A stretch of DNA of 7,468 nucleotides, from the NCBI RefSeq assembly GCF_001983105.1, contig NZ_MOMC01000022.1, positions 1,849-9,316 of the forward strand, given 5' to 3'. This DNA is from Pseudofrankia asymbiotica. GTDB taxonomy: Bacteria; Actinomycetota; Actinomycetes; Frankiales; Frankiaceae. The number at the start of each line of letters is the position of its first letter. Positions within the stretch are counted from its first letter, which is position 1. The position numbers and the translations under genes were made by a program. This document shows positions 6,215 through 7,468 of this stretch, one piece after another. The notes under the pieces were generated by a model that was not told the DNA's origin, did no database searches, and worked only from the letters and a program-made list of their open reading frames with translations.

Positions 6215-6996
6215 ACGCGCGGCTCGGCGGACCGCTGGCCGGGCGGGTCGCCCTGGTGACGGGCGCGGCGCAGGGGGCCGGGCGCGGGTACGCGCGCGCC
6301 CTGGCGGCCGCGGGCGCGCAGGTCGTCGTCGCCGACCTGTTCGCCGACGCGGGCGCGGAGACGCTCGACCTCATCGAGAAGGACGGCGGGACCGCCCGGT
6401 TCTGCCATCTCGACGTCACGGACGAGGGCAGCGCCCAGGGAGCGGTCGCGTTCGCCACGGAGGAGTTCGGCCGGCTCGACGTGCTGGTGAACAACCCGAA
6501 CCGCTACCGGGACACGACGTACACGCCGCTCGCCCAGATGACGGTCGAGCACTGGGACACGACGATGGCCGTGATGGTGCGCGGGACGTTTCTCCTCTGC
6601 AAGGCCGCCGTCCCGGAACTCGCCAGGTCGCCATGCCCGGCGATCGTCAACCACACCTCGTCGGCCGCCTACGGCGTGCGCAACTGGCTCGACTACGGGA
6701 CGGCCCGCGGCGCGGTCATCGCGATGACGAAGTCGCTGGCGAAGGAGCTGGCCCCGCTGGGAATCCGGGTCAACGCCCTGTCGGTCGGCTCGATGGCGGC
6801 CGAGGCGATCGCGCTCGGCGTGCTGGAACGCGAGGAGCAGATGACGGGCACCCCGGAGTTCCGCATGCAGCTCATCGGGCGGGTCGCGACCGAGGACGAC
6901 GTGGCCGGCCCGGTCGTGTTCCTCGCCAGCGACGCCTCCCGCTACATGACCGGCCAGACCATCTCCTACGACGGCGGCAAGTTCCTCCTGGGTTGA
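6211..6996 (+). CDS. SDR-fold protein (SDR-C) with altered active site, possibly not a normal oxidoreductase
   Basis: This 261-residue protein has the full SDR framework: TGAAQGAG (17-24), Asp42 after the second strand, LDVT (67-70), LDVLVNN, and TGQTISYDGG near the C-terminus. The active site is strongly altered. The YxxxK motif reads Tyr162-Gly-Thr-Ala-Arg166, so the catalytic Lys is Arg. The Asn of the catalytic tetrad is Met122 (MAVMVRGTF instead of xVNVxG). NNAG is NNPN (94-97), and the usual PG after the following strand is SVGS (191-194). Serines 150/151 and Tyr162 remain. Either the enzyme uses changed chemistry or it is a cofactor-binding or partner-binding pseudo-oxidoreductase. The frame is intact and codon use is normal, so it is not simply decaying. 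Start GTG at 6211 follows GGAG by eight bases and overlaps the amidohydrolase stop by 4 bp. Confidence 0.9.
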   Translation: MNARLGGPLAGRVALVTGAAQGAGRGYARALAAAGAQVVVADLFADAGAETLDLIEKDGGTARFCHLDVTDEGSAQGAVAFATEEFGRLDVLVNNPNRYRDTTYTPLAQMTVEHWDTTMAVMVRGTFLLCKAAVPELARSPCPAIVNHTSSAAYGVRNWLDYGTARGAVIAMTKSLAKELAPLGIRVNALSVGSMAAEAIALGVLEREEQMTGTPEFRMQLIGRVATEDDVAGPVVFLASDASRYMTGQTISYDGGKFLLG

Positions 6997-7011
6997 GGCG
7001 GGAGGCCGCCT
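6996..7011 (+). terminator. Hairpin just after SDR-C, weak terminator or mRNA-stability candidate
   Basis: AGGCGG (6996-7001) and CCGCCT (7006-7011) form a perfect 6-bp stem with a GAGG loop, beginning on the last base of the SDR-C stop codon. No T-run follows, so it is not a standard intrinsic terminator. It may slow or partly stop transcription before the last gene, or mark an mRNA processing point, or be a chance GC-rich repeat. Confidence 0.25.
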
Positions 7012-7033
7012 GGCCGCCGGGCCGGCCGAGGAC

Positions 7034-7048
7034 GGAGGGAGGACGTCT
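7034..7048 (+). promoter_or_regulatory. Strong ribosome binding site of the last gene
   Basis: GGAGGGAGGA (7034-7043) ends five bases before the GTG at 7049. It is the best Shine-Dalgarno match in the window and belongs to the only rightward gene that does not overlap its predecessor, so this gene is equipped to be translated independently. Confidence 0.7.
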
Positions 7049-7459
7049 GTGGAGCTGACGCCGGCGCGGGTGATGGAGACGCTCGCGGCGTCCTGGAGAC
7101 CGGACGCGATGAGCGATCCGGTGACAGCCGAGCGCTGGGCGACGCTGTTCGCGGACGACATCGTGCTGGTGGAGCCGGAGTCGCTGCCGCACGGCGGCGT
7201 CCACAGGGGGCTCGACGCGTTCCGCGCCGTCCAGGCGGGCATGCGGGAGCACTGGGAGCAGCGCATCGAGGGCACCGAGTACTGGCGGTGCGCGGCGGAT
7301 CTCTACGCGCTGCGGATCGTGATCCGATGGACGGCGCGGGCCACCGGCCGATCGGTCGTCCTCCCGATGATCGACCTGATCCGGATCCGTGGCGGACAGA
7401 TCATCGAGGTCGAGGCCTTCGTCCACGACACGAAGGCCCTGCTGGACACGCTGGGATAG
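7049..7459 (+). CDS. Second SnoaL/NTF2-like small protein
   Basis: This complete 136-residue protein ends in TAG nine bases before the window edge. It shows the NTF2-like pattern: an N-terminal helix (VMETLAASWRP), ERWATLFADDIVLVEPESLP (28-47), HGGVHRGLDAFRA (48-60), a central strand LYALRIVIRWTARATG (85-100) and the last strands MIDLIRIRGGQIIEVEAF (107-124). Asp109 and Glu122 are possible pocket residues. It is too unlike the first SnoaL-like protein of this operon to be a recent duplicate. Possible roles are an isomerase, cyclase, dehydratase or intermediate-binding protein; none can be chosen from sequence. It lies 52 bp after SDR-C with its own strong ribosome binding site, and most likely belongs to the same operon. 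Start GTG at 7049 fits the family length. Confidence 0.82.
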   Translation: MELTPARVMETLAASWRPDAMSDPVTAERWATLFADDIVLVEPESLPHGGVHRGLDAFRAVQAGMREHWEQRIEGTEYWRCAADLYALRIVIRWTARATGRSVVLPMIDLIRIRGGQIIEVEAFVHDTKALLDTLG

Positions 7460-7468
7460 CGACCCACC

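Noticed and set aside
6996..7011. Intrinsic terminator ending the operon after SDR-C
   Set aside because: There is a stem but no T-run, and a co-directional gene with a strong ribosome binding site follows within 52 bases, so I keep it only as a weak candidate.
6091..7275. Minus-strand 394-codon open frame across SDR-C and the last gene
   Set aside because: It spans two sense genes with family motifs and their ribosome binding sites; its composition is that of an antisense shadow.

Overview
The window is very GC-rich, and almost every codon in the real reading frames ends in G or C. GTG starts dominate, there is one TTG start, and one gene encodes a luciferase-like oxidoreductase of the type that uses cofactor F420. 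Together these point to an actinobacterium, most plausibly a soil or plant-associated one of the Frankia/Pseudonocardia/Mycobacterium kind. The genus is inference. There are no rRNA, tRNA, CRISPR, insertion-sequence or phage genes.

The layout is two divergent operons facing away from a 210-bp control region (3307-3516). Leftward, on the minus strand, run a short-chain dehydrogenase/reductase (SDR-A, 3306-2545), an aldehyde dehydrogenase (2513-978) and a luciferase-like F420-type oxidoreductase (981 to the window edge, C-terminus cut off). Rightward, on the plus strand, run a second SDR (SDR-B, 3517-4386), a SnoaL/NTF2-like small protein (4383-4742), an amidohydrolase_2-type metal-dependent hydrolase or decarboxylase (4739-6214), a third SDR with a degenerate active site (SDR-C, 6211-6996) and a second SnoaL/NTF2-like protein (7049-7459). 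Four of the junctions are identical 4-bp GTGA start/stop overlaps, so each operon is tightly co-translated.

The divergent region carries a perfect 8-bp inverted repeat (ATGCAAGG-GTAA-CCTTGCAT, 3338-3357) with a third half-site copy 29 bp further on. It overlaps weak promoter-like hexamers for both directions and looks like the operator of a shared regulator that is not encoded here. The region also holds a 34-codon stretch (3410-3514) with strongly coding-like third positions but no start codon, possibly the tail of a deleted gene.

The enzyme set fits a catabolic or tailoring pathway for a hydroxylated cyclic or terpenoid/aromatic compound. SDRs would interconvert alcohols and ketones, the aldehyde dehydrogenase would make an acid, the F420-type enzyme would reduce or oxygenate, the amidohydrolase would hydrolyse or decarboxylate, and the SnoaL-like proteins would isomerise, cyclise or bind intermediates. 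The substrate cannot be read from the sequence. The most unusual gene is SDR-C: it keeps the fold and the active-site tyrosine but has Arg for the catalytic Lys, Met for the catalytic Asn and NNPN for NNAG.
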